Origin: CAYLNK01 sp964384675
Lineage (GTDB): Bacteria > Acidobacteriota > Thermoanaerobaculia > UBA5066
Reading direction: 5' to 3'
DNA: 13,397 bases
Assembly (NCBI GenBank): GCA_964384675.1
Contig: CAYLNK010000178.1
Coordinates: 1-13,397, forward strand
In this document: one piece after another, positions 6,321 through 13,097 of the stretch
Numbering within the stretch: position 1 is the first letter of the stretch
Layout of the letters: each line of letters starts with the position of its first letter
The notes under the pieces: model-generated
Told to the model about the DNA's origin: nothing
Databases searched by the model: none
The model's input: only the letters and a program-made list of their open reading frames with translations
Position numbers and translations under genes: made by a program

Positions 6321-6343
6321 GGGTAGGCTCGCCGAGTCTACCC
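6321..6343 (+). promoter_or_regulatory. Leader hairpin before the 70-residue gene
   Basis: GGGTAGGCTC (6321-6330) pairs with GAGTCTACCC (6334-6343) through 10 pairs including one G-T, with a 3-base loop. It ends inside a run of eight C's and lies about 26 bases before the start at 6370, so it may influence translation of the first cluster. Confidence 0.4.
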
Positions 6344-6369
6344 CCCCCAGCACCATGGGAGACACGACG

Positions 6370-6582
6370 ATGACCGACCTCAGTGATCTCGACCGACTCC
6401 ACGGCGCCGCGCTCGACCAGCGGCTCCGCTCGGCCCTCCGCGAGGCCCAAGAGCGCCTCCACCGGGCCGGCGTGCCCAACCCCGTCGACGTGCTCGAGCG
6501 CCACATCGTCCGGACGCTCGCCCTCACGCTGAACGGGATCGACCTCCTGGCCGGCCAGGCCGCCCCCGAGGTGCGCCAGTGA
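6370..6582 (+). CDS. Unknown 70-residue helical protein, first gene of cluster 1
   Basis: Not recognised. The protein is acidic-to-neutral and almost wholly helical: an N-terminal charged half (LSDLDRLHGAALDQRLRSAL, then REAQERLHRAG) and a more hydrophobic C-terminal helix (IVRTLALTLNGIDLLAG). No Cys, signal peptide or membrane span is seen. The ATG at 6370 is preferred to the in-frame ATG at 6355 because GGGAGA lies 7 bases before it. The stop overlaps the next start as GTGA. Its size and position suit a small accessory protein of a prophage or plasmid-like element. Confidence 0.6.
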   Translation: MTDLSDLDRLHGAALDQRLRSALREAQERLHRAGVPNPVDVLERHIVRTLALTLNGIDLLAGQAAPEVRQ

Positions 6583-6905
6583 GCGCGCGTCCCGTTCCGC
6601 CCATCCTCATCACCGAGGCGTCCGCGCCTGCGTGGAGCGACCCAGCCCGGGCGCCATGGCTTCACCGTCTGCAGCCCTCCCGCTTCGTGGCTGGCATCCT
6701 CTATCCGTCGAAGGGCGAGATTCGGGCGTGCGCCGCGTACTACGGGGGTTCAGAGCGCCGCGCGATGGCTGAGGTTCGGGCCTGTCTGACGGATGCGCCC
6801 AGCGGTACCGCCTGGCTCGCGACATTCGACGCTCCCGCCCCGCCGATCGGAACGCCCGACACGGCCACGCCGACCGCCGTCCGCTTCTTCGAGGTGCGTT
6901 CGTGA
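6579..6905 (+). CDS. Unknown 108-residue protein, cluster 1
   Basis: Not recognised. Starts at a GTG within the upstream stop (GTGA) and ends in the same kind of overlap with the next gene, so three proteins are made from one coupled message. The sequence is Pro/Ala-rich at both ends, with a central segment (FVAGILYPSKGEIRACAAYYGGSERRAMAEVRACLTDA) that looks like a small folded alpha/beta unit. Two cysteines are 18 residues apart, too far apart to suggest a zinc site on their own. No membrane span or catalytic motif is visible. Confidence 0.6.
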   Translation: MSARPVPPILITEASAPAWSDPARAPWLHRLQPSRFVAGILYPSKGEIRACAAYYGGSERRAMAEVRACLTDAPSGTAWLATFDAPAPPIGTPDTATPTAVRFFEVRS

Positions 6906-7438
6906 GCGCGCTCCGCAAGGTCGCTCCGCAAGGTGTCGCCGTCCGCGTGACGGCGGTCACGAACGTGACCCGTACTCTGCCTCGCCACGACGTCGACGCC
7001 CGCGCCGGTTCCCTCGGCCTCGGGGATCCCAGCCTCGAGCGACTCGGGACCATCTTCGTGCCAGAGAGCCTCGGGTGCGCCATCGCCGCCGCCGGGGCTG
7101 GGCTTGGCGACCTTCTCCAGGGTCTTCGGGCGGTCGACTGGCGCCCCAAGGGCGGCGAGACGTACCTCCTCTTTCCCAAGCCCGGGGAAGCCATCGGCGA
7201 CCGTACCGACCGAGTCGCATTCGAGCGGACCTTCGAGATCCACGGCGTACGGGTCAGCGCGCAGCTGTCGGCTCCGCCGCGTGCCTGTACTCAGCTCTGG
7301 CTGACCGATGCTCCCGGGCCCACGCTTCGCGGCGGAGGGAGGGGCGAGGCCTTCATGACCATCGGGTTCATCCCCGGCCCTGCGAGGGACGAATTCGACG
7401 TGTCGCGGAGGCGCACGCGCCCGGCACTCACCGACTGA
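6902..7438 (+). CDS. Unknown 178-residue protein, cluster 1
   Basis: Not recognised. It begins at a GTG in the GTGA overlap with the preceding gene. The middle looks globular with mixed strands and helices (LGTIFVPESLGCAIAAAGAGLGDLL, then GGETYLLFPKPGEAIGD), and the end is basic (DVSRRRTRPALTD). No HTH, Walker or metal motif stands out. It is the last gene of the cluster and is followed by a large structured intergenic stretch. A virion or host-modifying accessory role would fit the place but is only a guess. Confidence 0.6.
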   Translation: MSALRKVAPQGVAVRVTAVTNVTRTLPRHDVDARAGSLGLGDPSLERLGTIFVPESLGCAIAAAGAGLGDLLQGLRAVDWRPKGGETYLLFPKPGEAIGDRTDRVAFERTFEIHGVRVSAQLSAPPRACTQLWLTDAPGPTLRGGGRGEAFMTIGFIPGPARDEFDVSRRRTRPALTD

Positions 7439-7446
7439 CCGGACAC

Positions 7447-7519
7447 GCGCCGGGCGGGCGCCGGAGCTGATCCCTCTGACGACCGGGAGCGACCACGCCC
7501 GCTCCTTCCCGCCCGGCGC
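7447..7519 (+). terminator. Nested inverted repeats closing cluster 1
   Basis: Outer arms GCGCCGGGCGGG (7447-7458) and CCCGCCCGGCGC (7508-7519) are perfect over 12 bp. Inside them is a second stem, GGAGCG (7485-7490) with CGCTCC (7500-7505). The sequence TCTTCTCC follows, a poor T run. It is a likely transcript end or RNA-stability structure in the 115-bp gap between genes. Confidence 0.5.
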
Positions 7520-7553
7520 TCTTCTCCGGGCGTGGAGGAATGAGGCGTGGACC

Positions 7554-8261
7554 GTGTCGAAGACCGAACCGACCCCCGAGGAGGTGGCCCTCTTGAAGGC
7601 CGGCGCACTTGCACGGGATGCCGGGCTCGACCCCGTTGAGGTGCTCACGCGAGCTACGACGACGGCGCTCGGCTCACGGAAGCGCGGACGACCCGAGCTC
7701 GACCTAAGCACAGGCCTCTCCCGAGCGAGCCAGCTCGTGGACCTGCGCGAACTGGAGAGCGTGTCAAGGGCTGCCGACACCGCCCGGCGAGCCGGTCAGG
7801 ATCCCACAGAGGCCGCGCTCGATACGCTGGTAGCGCTCTGGTACGGCCGGATCGAGAAGGGAGCCGCCCACTTCAGGGCCGGACTCGAGCGGCCAGAGAC
7901 GCGCGTCCGACGGCAGGCCAGAGAGGGGCTCATTCGACTGCTCGAGCAACTCCCGTCGACTGTCACGGCATCCGTCGTGAGGGCATGTCTCCGCCCCATG
8001 GCGCTGGACGTGGTGAATAGCCAAGGGAGCGGCAAGCGGATCTCTCACCGGCTTGTCGCCACGAAGGTCTATGCACGGCACCACCACGATGCCCTCGTGA
8101 TGGGGCCGGTCGTGATCTCGAGACAGCTTGAGATCGACAACTCAGAGCGCGCCTTGGACCGCCTATTCGAGAAGCTTGAGGACGCCGCGAAACGCTCGCC
8201 TGGCGCGTTCAGAGACCTCCTTCTTCAAGGCATGGCGGAGTGGAGACCCCGGAAGAAATAG
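7554..8261 (+). CDS. Unknown 235-residue charged helical protein
   Basis: Not recognised. It is a predominantly helical, Arg/Glu/Leu-rich protein with no cysteine cluster, signal peptide or membrane span. There is only one Cys (VVRACLRP). An unusual His run sits near the middle of the C-terminal half (KVYARHHHDALVMG). The N-terminus (TPEEVALLKAGALARDAGLDPVEVLTRA) and the next helices could form a DNA- or protein-binding bundle. The start is taken at the GTG at 7554 with GAGG 8 bases upstream; the stronger GGAGG at 7534 is too far away. It stands alone between two structured or non-coding gaps. Its codons seem to use more A/T at third positions than neighbours (AAGCTTGAG, AATAGCCAAGGG), which could mean separate acquisition. 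Confidence 0.6.
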   Translation: MSKTEPTPEEVALLKAGALARDAGLDPVEVLTRATTTALGSRKRGRPELDLSTGLSRASQLVDLRELESVSRAADTARRAGQDPTEAALDTLVALWYGRIEKGAAHFRAGLERPETRVRRQAREGLIRLLEQLPSTVTASVVRACLRPMALDVVNSQGSGKRISHRLVATKVYARHHHDALVMGPVVISRQLEIDNSERALDRLFEKLEDAAKRSPGAFRDLLLQGMAEWRPRKK

Positions 8262-8333
8262 GGGCCGTTTGTTCCGGTGGTTCGCGTTAGGTGCGGTCCC
8301 TACCTTGGGTTCTGGATACGAAAGGAGCCGCAC

Positions 8334-8552
8334 ATGCCGAAGCTTGCCGATGGGCGCCGGCGGAAGACACAGATGCCGACCGCGCCTCTCGCCCTCTCAC
8401 TCGCCCAGGCCGCCGCGGTGATCGGCGTCTCGGTCAGGTTCTTCGAGGGGCTACCGATCGGCCGCCTCCGAATCGGCCGTCGCGCCCTGGTCCCCATGGC
8501 CGAGCTCCAGAAGTACGTTGCCCGGAACACCGAGCCCCCGGAGGCCGCGTGA
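8334..8552 (+). CDS. Small helix-turn-helix protein, first gene of cluster 2
   Basis: A 72-residue protein built around one excisionase/MerR-type HTH: LSLAQAAAVIGVSVRFFEGL, followed by a short wing IGRLRIGRRALVPMAELQKYVARN. The extreme N-terminus is basic (GRRRKTQ). The ATG at 8334 has AGGAG 6 bases upstream. The frame is open further upstream, but without a ribosome site. It precedes the replication gene at the head of an operon, which suggests it controls copy or excision, or helps load the replication protein at an origin. It shares the fold but little sequence with the HTH protein at 5974-6246. Its stop overlaps the next start as GTGA. Confidence 0.7.
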   Translation: MPKLADGRRRKTQMPTAPLALSLAQAAAVIGVSVRFFEGLPIGRLRIGRRALVPMAELQKYVARNTEPPEAA

Positions 8553-8824
8553 AGGCGTCACCACCGCCCGCCAGAGACGGCGACGGCCCCCGTGTCAGCG
8601 GGGACCGTCGTGGGGACATCGGACATGGATCGGACGTGACGATGATACCTCTCCTCTCCGCGCTACAGGAGGTCGCTCGCGGCGCCATCCGGGCGCGTCG
8701 GTCGACCCCGGGCAGCGCCATAGGGCACCGGGCGGCCCGCATCCTCCGAGGCCTGGCCCGCGACCTGTCGCGCCGCGTCCGCGCTGTCGAGCTCCGCGAG
8801 CGGCGGCGCAAGGTGCCCGCGTGA
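8549..8824 (+). CDS. Unknown basic 91-residue protein, cluster 2
   Basis: Not recognised. Starts at the GTG shared with the upstream stop. An in-frame ATG at 8642 would give 60 residues (MIPLLSALQEV). The first 30 residues are disordered-looking (Pro, Asp, Gly, Arg). The rest is a strongly basic helix pair (RGAIRARR, then LRGLARDLSRRVRAVELRERRRK), suited to binding nucleic acid or the acidic N-terminus of the next protein. Upstream of the inner ATG are two near-copies of ATCGGACRTGR (8618-8628 and 8629-8639), which may be chance. It ends in a GTGA overlap with the replication gene. Confidence 0.5.
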   Translation: MKASPPPARDGDGPRVSGDRRGDIGHGSDVTMIPLLSALQEVARGAIRARRSTPGSAIGHRAARILRGLARDLSRRVRAVELRERRRKVPA

Positions 8825-10881
8825 GCCGCGGCCCGAGCGTCCTCGCCCAGCTCCGCGACGCCGAGGCCGAGCAGGCCCGCCGACTCGAGGAGCTGAGGGC
8901 GGACATCGCCGACCTCTCGACGTCGGGGGACGTCCCGGATCCGTCCCGCTCCCTCGTCGCCGCTCTCCTTCTGGCCGACGCCGCGACGGTCGATCGGGTC
9001 CTCCAGGAGGTGCGCCCGGACGAGCTGTCTACCGAGGCGATGGGACAGGCGCTCGCGGCGATCGCCGAGGTGCGGTCCCGGGCCCTCGCCGCCGACCTCG
9101 TGACTGTGACGGGGGAGCTCCGGCGCCGCGGCCGGGATGACGCCGCCGGAGCGGTCGCCGGGCTCGACCTAACCGCCGTCCTCGTGGACTCGATCGACGC
9201 CTACGCGCGGCTCGTTCGCGAGGAGGCCCTCCGGCGCTCGGCCGCGCCCACGCTCGAGCGCGCCGCACGGGACCTCCGGGACGGGGCGCGCGTCGACGAC
9301 GTGCTCGGCCACGTGGCGCGGGTCCTCCCGACCCGTGGCGCGCTGGCACTCGCGCCCGAGCCCGAGACGGAGACCTGGCCGGCTCGCCGCCCGCTCCCGC
9401 CGATCGCCGCGCCGGTCCCGACGCTCCCGCCCGAGCTGCTCCCCGCCGCCCTGCGCCCTTGGCTCGGCGACGTCGCCGAGCGAGTGTCCGTCCCGCTAGA
9501 GTTCCTGGCCGCACCGGCGATCGTCGGGCTCGGGAGCGTGATCGGGCGCTCCATCGCCCTCCGCCCCATGCCCAAGGATGACTTCGCTGTCCCGGCGAAC
9601 CTCTGGGGCGGGATCATCGGGCCCCCCGGAGTCATGAAGACCTCGGCCGTCGACCAGGCCCTCCGTCCGATTCATCGGCTGGCAGCTCTCGCGCGCAAGG
9701 CCCACGAGGACGCGCAGGCTACCCGGGACGCAGACGAGGAAGCGTTCGAGGCTCGGCGGAAGGCCATCCGCGGAAAGCTCGAGAGGGCCGCCAAGAAGGC
9801 CGACGCGGCCGACCTCGCCAACGTCAAGGACGAGCTGCGATCGCTCGCCGCGGAGGAGGCGCAGGGCGAGGTCCGAGAGCGTCGGTTCACCACGTCCGAC
9901 GCCACGATCGAGAAGCTCGGCGCGCTCCTCACCCAGAACCCGCGCGGGCTACTGATCGTGCGGGACGAGCTGACCGGATGGCTCCGCGGTCTCGACCGCG
10001 AGGACCGCGCCCAGGATCGAGCCTTCTACCTCGAGGCTTGGAACGGAACGTCGTCGTTCACCGTGGACCGGATCGGGCGCGGGACGCTCCACGTCGACGC
10101 CTTGTGCCTGTCGATCGTCGGCGGTATCCAGCCGGGGCGCCTCTCGTCGTACGTGCGCGGCGCGATCGCCGGTCAGGATGACGCCGACGGTCTTATGCAG
10201 CGCATCCAGATGCTGGTCTGGCCCGACGCCTACGGCGAGTGGCGGCACGTCGACAGGTGGCCGGCCCGCGACGCAAGGGATCGCGCGTATGCGATCGTGG
10301 AGCGTCTGGCGGATCTCGACCCCGCGGCGATGGGAGCCGAGACGGACGACGGCGAGTTGCCGTACCTCCGGTTCGCGCCGCAGGCCCAGGGCCTCTTCCT
10401 CGAGTGGCGGGCCGACCTCGAGCGGCGTGTGAGGGGCGAGCTCGGCGCGACCCCAGCGTATGAGAGCCACCTGGCGAAGTACCGCTCCCTACTCCCCAAG
10501 CTCGCGCTCGTGATCCATCTCGTCGACGTGGCCGACGGTGGCAGGCCCGGCCCCGTGACGCTCTCGGCCACTGTGACTGCGGCCGCATGGTGCGACTTCC
10601 TGGAGGCCCATGCCCGGAAGGTGTACGCGGCCGAGCTGACCGGCAACGCGTCCGCCGCCCACGCTCTCGCCGATCGGCTCCTGTCGGGCGCGGTCCGAGA
10701 CGGGGTCACCGTCCGGGAGGTTAGCCGGCGTGAGTGGTCCGGACTCGACCGGTCCGGTGTCGTGTACCAGGCCGCGGAGGTCCTCGCCGGGCTCGGATGG
10801 CTCCGGATCGAGACGCTCGACACCGGCGGGAGACCGTCCGAGGTCCTCCGCCTACACCCCGACCTCCGGAGGTCATCATGA
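8821..10881 (+). CDS. DUF3987-type ATPase with DnaB-N-like domain, probable replication protein
   Basis: A 686-residue protein. Residues ~40-140 resemble the DnaB N-terminal helical domain (SLVAALLLADAATVDRVL, then VTVTGELRRRG and IDAYARLVREEALRR). The core is a P-loop ATPase of DUF3987 type: Walker A at 267-275 (GPPGVMKTS) and Walker B at 377-383 (LLIVRDE). A charged coiled-coil insertion of ~80 residues (KAHEDAQATRDADEEAFEAR onward) sits between the two motifs. The C-terminus (about 610-680) looks like a winged helix (VTVREVSRREWSGLDRSGVV). Proteins of this kind are found in prophages and integrated plasmid-like elements, where they act as helicase or primase-helicase. The GTG at 8821 is chosen for its GTGA overlap; the frame extends far upstream but without homology. 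It overlaps the zinc-ribbon gene as ATGA. Confidence 0.8.
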   Translation: MSRGPSVLAQLRDAEAEQARRLEELRADIADLSTSGDVPDPSRSLVAALLLADAATVDRVLQEVRPDELSTEAMGQALAAIAEVRSRALAADLVTVTGELRRRGRDDAAGAVAGLDLTAVLVDSIDAYARLVREEALRRSAAPTLERAARDLRDGARVDDVLGHVARVLPTRGALALAPEPETETWPARRPLPPIAAPVPTLPPELLPAALRPWLGDVAERVSVPLEFLAAPAIVGLGSVIGRSIALRPMPKDDFAVPANLWGGIIGPPGVMKTSAVDQALRPIHRLAALARKAHEDAQATRDADEEAFEARRKAIRGKLERAAKKADAADLANVKDELRSLAAEEAQGEVRERRFTTSDATIEKLGALLTQNPRGLLIVRDELTGWLRGLDREDRAQDRAFYLEAWNGTSSFTVDRIGRGTLHVDALCLSIVGGIQPGRLSSYVRGAIAGQDDADGLMQRIQMLVWPDAYGEWRHVDRWPARDARDRAYAIVERLADLDPAAMGAETDDGELPYLRFAPQAQGLFLEWRADLERRVRGELGATPAYESHLAKYRSLLPKLALVIHLVDVADGGRPGPVTLSATVTAAAWCDFLEAHARKVYAAELTGNASAAHALADRLLSGAVRDGVTVREVSRREWSGLDRSGVVYQAAEVLAGLGWLRIETLDTGGRPSEVLRLHPDLRRSS

Positions 10882-11303
10882 CGGGATCAACCCCCCCGCC
10901 GTTCCGATCCAGGTGGGCCGAGTGGGTCCCGTCCGACCCCTCGTCTTCTGGGACGTGCCCTACCCCCGAACCGCCAAAACTGACAAAAGCCCCCGATACC
11001 CCCCTTTTTGGCGGTTTTGTCGGGTACCCCCCTGTGCCCATCCTGAGAATCGAGGGGTCAGCGGCTCATCCCTGCGCCTCCGGATGCGGGGCCGACGCCG
11101 GCCCCGAGGCCGTCTGGTGCCCGCCGTGCTGGCAGGCCCGGCAGGGACGCGTCCTCCGCTTCGACCCCGGCCGCCGTGCTCGTGCCGTCGCCCGCGAGTC
11201 CGCCCGGCCCTGCTCGTCCTGCGGGGGGAACGTCCGGCGGTTCACCCCGCGTGGTGACTCCTCCTGCGTCGCGTGCTTCCCGCCGCCCGGGGCGAAGTCG
11301 TGA
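10878..11303 (+). CDS. Two-zinc-ribbon protein downstream of the replication gene
   Basis: A 141-residue protein. Two four-cysteine units are visible: C66, C70, C81, C84 (CASGC, then CPPC) and C112, C115, C130, C133 (CSSC, then CVAC), each fit to hold one zinc. Before them, residues 31-50 read EPPKLTKAPDTPLFGGFVGY. From memory this resembles a short Pro-Lys-Thr/Phe-Val-Gly motif that recurs in proteins encoded next to DUF3987 or primase genes of prophages. Its DNA forms the crossed inverted repeats described separately. The ATG at 10878 overlaps the replication gene's stop (ATGA), and the stop overlaps the next GTG. Likely a nucleic-acid-binding partner of the replication protein. The first 60 residues are otherwise low in structure. 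Confidence 0.7.
   Translation: MTGSTPPPFRSRWAEWVPSDPSSSGTCPTPEPPKLTKAPDTPLFGGFVGYPPVPILRIEGSAAHPCASGCGADAGPEAVWCPPCWQARQGRVLRFDPGRRARAVARESARPCSSCGGNVRRFTPRGDSSCVACFPPPGAKS
10970..11021. repeat. Crossed inverted repeats inside the zinc-ribbon gene
   Basis: ACCGCCAAAA (10970-10979) pairs with TTTTGGCGGT (11006-11015), 10 bp perfect. GACAAAA (10982-10988) pairs with TTTTGTC (11015-11021), 7 bp perfect. The order is A-B-A'-B', so the two stems either form a pseudoknot or exclude one another. TACCCCC occurs at 10961, 10997 and 11025. A- and T-runs are otherwise nearly absent in this GC-rich stretch. Confidence 0.7.
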
Positions 11304-11560
11304 GCCGCCGCCTCGACCTGGCCACCTGCCAGGACATCGCCCGGGAGGTATACGGCCCGCTCCCGACCGCGCTCCTCGCGATCGCCGTCCTCCGGGTCGC
11401 CGCGGTCGAGGACCTCCTGGCCTGCCACGTGAAGCCCTCCGACGTCGAGCGCATCGCGACCCTCGTCAGGAAGGCCCAGGACGCCACATCCGCGACCGCC
11501 CTACCGGACCCAGGGGCAGGCGTCGCGGATCAGACCGCCCATCGTCCGGAGGAGCCCTGA
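11300..11560 (+). CDS. Unknown 86-residue protein, cluster 2
   Basis: Not recognised. It starts at the GTG of a GTGA overlap. The first ~60 residues form two or three helices with a hydrophobic face (ALLAIAVLRVAAVEDLLACH), and the last 25 are a flexible Pro/Ala/Asp tail. Two cysteines (TCQD, LACH) are too far apart for a zinc site alone. The next gene starts 3 bases after the stop, so it belongs to the same operon. The small helical body with a loose tail is common among unnamed accessory proteins of prophages. Confidence 0.6.
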   Translation: MSRRLDLATCQDIAREVYGPLPTALLAIAVLRVAAVEDLLACHVKPSDVERIATLVRKAQDATSATALPDPGAGVADQTAHRPEEP

Positions 11561-11563
11561 GCC

Positions 11564-12256
11564 ATGCCGCGAACCTGTTCCGCCTGCGACCACGCCCAGC
11601 TCGACGCCGTGAACCACGCGCTGGTCGACTCAGCATCTGATCCGAAACGTTTTCGGATCTTGTCGGCCAGATTCGGACTCTCGCCGCAAGCCCTTCGCCG
11701 GCATGCGGACGCCCACCTCACCGCCGGCCTGGCTCGCGCCACCGTCCGGCACGCGGAGCTCGTCGAGGAGACCCGCGACATGGACGTCCTCGCGGCGTTG
11801 GGCCGGCTCGTCGCGAAAGCCGAGCGGCTCTTGTCCGCAACGGACGAGTGGCTCACCGACCCGAACGATCCGAGCCGCTACACCCTGGCCCCACGTACGG
11901 AGGAATACCTCGTCGTCGTCGAGGAGACCGTCGGGGACCGAAGCGTCCGCCGGACCGAGCGACTCAACGACCTCCTGCGCGCCGTCGAGAAGGGCACCGG
12001 GCTCACCGTGGCGAAGGCCGAGGCCAAGACCGCCGACCCGCGGAAGCTGCACCTTGACGCCATCGTCGCGCTCCGACCGACACTCGAGACGATCGGCAAG
12101 GCTCTGGGCCAGATCAAGCCCGACCCTGCCGCCACAGTCAACGTGCTTGCTCTGCCGGAGACGAAGGCGCATCTCGCCCGCGTCGCAGCGGCCTTCGAGG
12201 CGTGCGCCGCCGCAGGCTGCACCCGCTGCGGCGACGCGTGGGAGTCACGGACGTGA
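11564..12256 (+). CDS. Zinc-knuckle and HTH protein of a phage-associated type
   Basis: A 230-residue protein. It opens with CSACDHAQLDAVNHALVD, then an HTH-like segment (RILSARFGLSPQALRRHADAHL). This C-x2-C-x-H, helix, HTH, RH-x3-HL layout is one I know from many small unnamed proteins of prophages, sometimes compared with terminase small subunits. The middle is helical (LVAKAERLLSATDEWL). An insertion (YTLAPRTEEYLVVVEETVGD) looks like a beta hairpin. The C-terminus ends with a second CTRC. The ATG at 11564 lies 3 bases after the preceding stop, with GGAGG within the end of that gene. A DNA-recognition role in packaging or regulation is inferred, not shown. A 9-bp palindrome lies within its first 100 bases. 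Confidence 0.65.
   Translation: MPRTCSACDHAQLDAVNHALVDSASDPKRFRILSARFGLSPQALRRHADAHLTAGLARATVRHAELVEETRDMDVLAALGRLVAKAERLLSATDEWLTDPNDPSRYTLAPRTEEYLVVVEETVGDRSVRRTERLNDLLRAVEKGTGLTVAKAEAKTADPRKLHLDAIVALRPTLETIGKALGQIKPDPAATVNVLALPETKAHLARVAAAFEACAAAGCTRCGDAWESRT
11639..11659. repeat. 9-bp palindrome near the start of the zinc/HTH gene
   Basis: GATCCGAAA (11639-11647) and TTTCGGATC (11651-11659), perfect, around a CGT centre, about 75 bases into the coding region. It could be an intragenic operator for an HTH protein or a chance effect of the codons. Confidence 0.4.
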
Positions 12257-12297
12257 GCCGCCACGCCGCCGCCATAACCCCAGAACAGGAGCACGAG

Positions 12298-12753
12298 ATG
12301 AACAGCCGCCCCCCCGACGTCGACCCCTCCGCCGCCCTGGTCGCCGTCCTCGCCTCTCAGGAGCGCGTCCTCACGGCCCAGATCCACGCCGCCTTCGAGG
12401 TCGCCTTGCGGCCCAAGACGCCGTACGCAGGCCCGCCGAGCGATCACCTGGGACTCCGGACCCTCGAGGTCTTCGCCGAGTACTGCACGAGCATCGGCGA
12501 TGCCCCCGAGAAGGACGTCCTTCTCCTGAAGGTGTGCGCGGAGCTCCACCGACACACGGGCCGCATCCTGGCCGCGGCCGAGGCCGACGCTCGCGCGAAC
12601 GCGGAGCCCGCGGCGGAGGAGCCGCCTCCGCTCAACGACTCGTCGCCGGCCCCTGCAACCGACCCATCGGTCTCTGGCGACGACAGCAGCGACGCTGCCC
12701 CTGATCCCCGCCGACCCGCACCGAACCGCCCAGCTCGCCGGAGAACCACATGA
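12298..12753 (+). CDS. Unknown 151-residue protein, first of two tandem paralogues
   Basis: Not recognised by family, but clearly related to the next gene. The shared part begins at DPSAAL and is strongest at about residues 65-95 (SIGDAPEKDVLLLKVCAELH, then RHTGRILAAAEA), an amphipathic helix pair. The last 50 residues are a disordered Pro/Ser/Asp tail that the paralogue lacks. The ATG at 12298 has AGGAG 6 bases upstream. An in-frame GTG at 12253 overlaps the preceding stop as GTGA and would add 15 residues; both starts are possible. The stop overlaps the next ATG (ATGA). Its place just before a tape-measure-like gene is where tailed phages carry tail-assembly chaperones, so such a role is possible but unproved. 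Confidence 0.6.
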   Translation: MNSRPPDVDPSAALVAVLASQERVLTAQIHAAFEVALRPKTPYAGPPSDHLGLRTLEVFAEYCTSIGDAPEKDVLLLKVCAELHRHTGRILAAAEADARANAEPAAEEPPPLNDSSPAPATDPSVSGDDSSDAAPDPRRPAPNRPARRRTT

Positions 12754-13094
12754 AGGCGAAGACACCGCCCGACCGGGACCCTTCCGCCGTCCTCCATCAA
12801 CTCGAGCTGGAGCGCATCGCCGCGGAGCAGCTCGTCGGCCTCCGGGAGATCGCCAGAACCCACCTCCCCGCGTTGCCCCACCCCCTCGGGGTCCCGGAAG
12901 CGGCCGCGCTCATGGCCAGCTTCGAGGCCTTCGTCCTGCTGACGATCGGCGACCCTGAGGCCGCCCCGGTTCTTCTCGGGGTGTGCGGCGCGCTGCGTCA
13001 CATCACCGGGAACCTCCTCGCCGCCGGGAACGCCGTCATCAAGGCAGCCGAGCAGTTCAAGGCCGAGCAGGCGCCGGCCCCGACGGAGGACTGA
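12750..13094 (+). CDS. Unknown 114-residue protein, second of two tandem paralogues
   Basis: Shares its layout with the preceding gene: DPSAVL near the start, then FEAFVLLTIGDPEAAPVLLG, followed by VCGALRHITGNLLAAGNA and a Lys/Ala/Glu-rich end. Aligned by eye, about half the positions of the IGD...LLAA segment agree. It is shorter because it lacks the Pro/Ser tail. The ATG at 12750 lies inside the upstream stop (ATGA), so the two proteins are translated as a pair and may form a hetero-oligomer. The next gene follows after 3 bases. No catalytic or metal motif is seen. Confidence 0.6.
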   Translation: MKAKTPPDRDPSAVLHQLELERIAAEQLVGLREIARTHLPALPHPLGVPEAAALMASFEAFVLLTIGDPEAAPVLLGVCGALRHITGNLLAAGNAVIKAAEQFKAEQAPAPTED

Positions 13095-13097
13095 GCC

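Noticed and set aside
6740..7780. 346-residue minus-strand frame across cluster 1
   Set aside because: It crosses a structured intergenic region and two genes, has no recognisable domain, and the plus-strand chain of GTGA overlaps is more convincing.
8262..8333. Promoter before the second HTH gene
   Set aside because: The gap is the right place, but no pair of boxes with acceptable spacing stands out (only a weak GATACG near 8315).
8518..8820. Upstream extension of the DUF3987 gene
   Set aside because: The extra ~100 residues are Arg/Pro-rich and overlap the 91-residue gene; the GTG at 8821 has the same GTGA overlap as its neighbours.
11703..12704. 333-residue plus-strand frame over the zinc/HTH gene and the first paralogue
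   Set aside because: It is Ser/Arg/Pro low-complexity shadow sequence spanning two better-supported genes.
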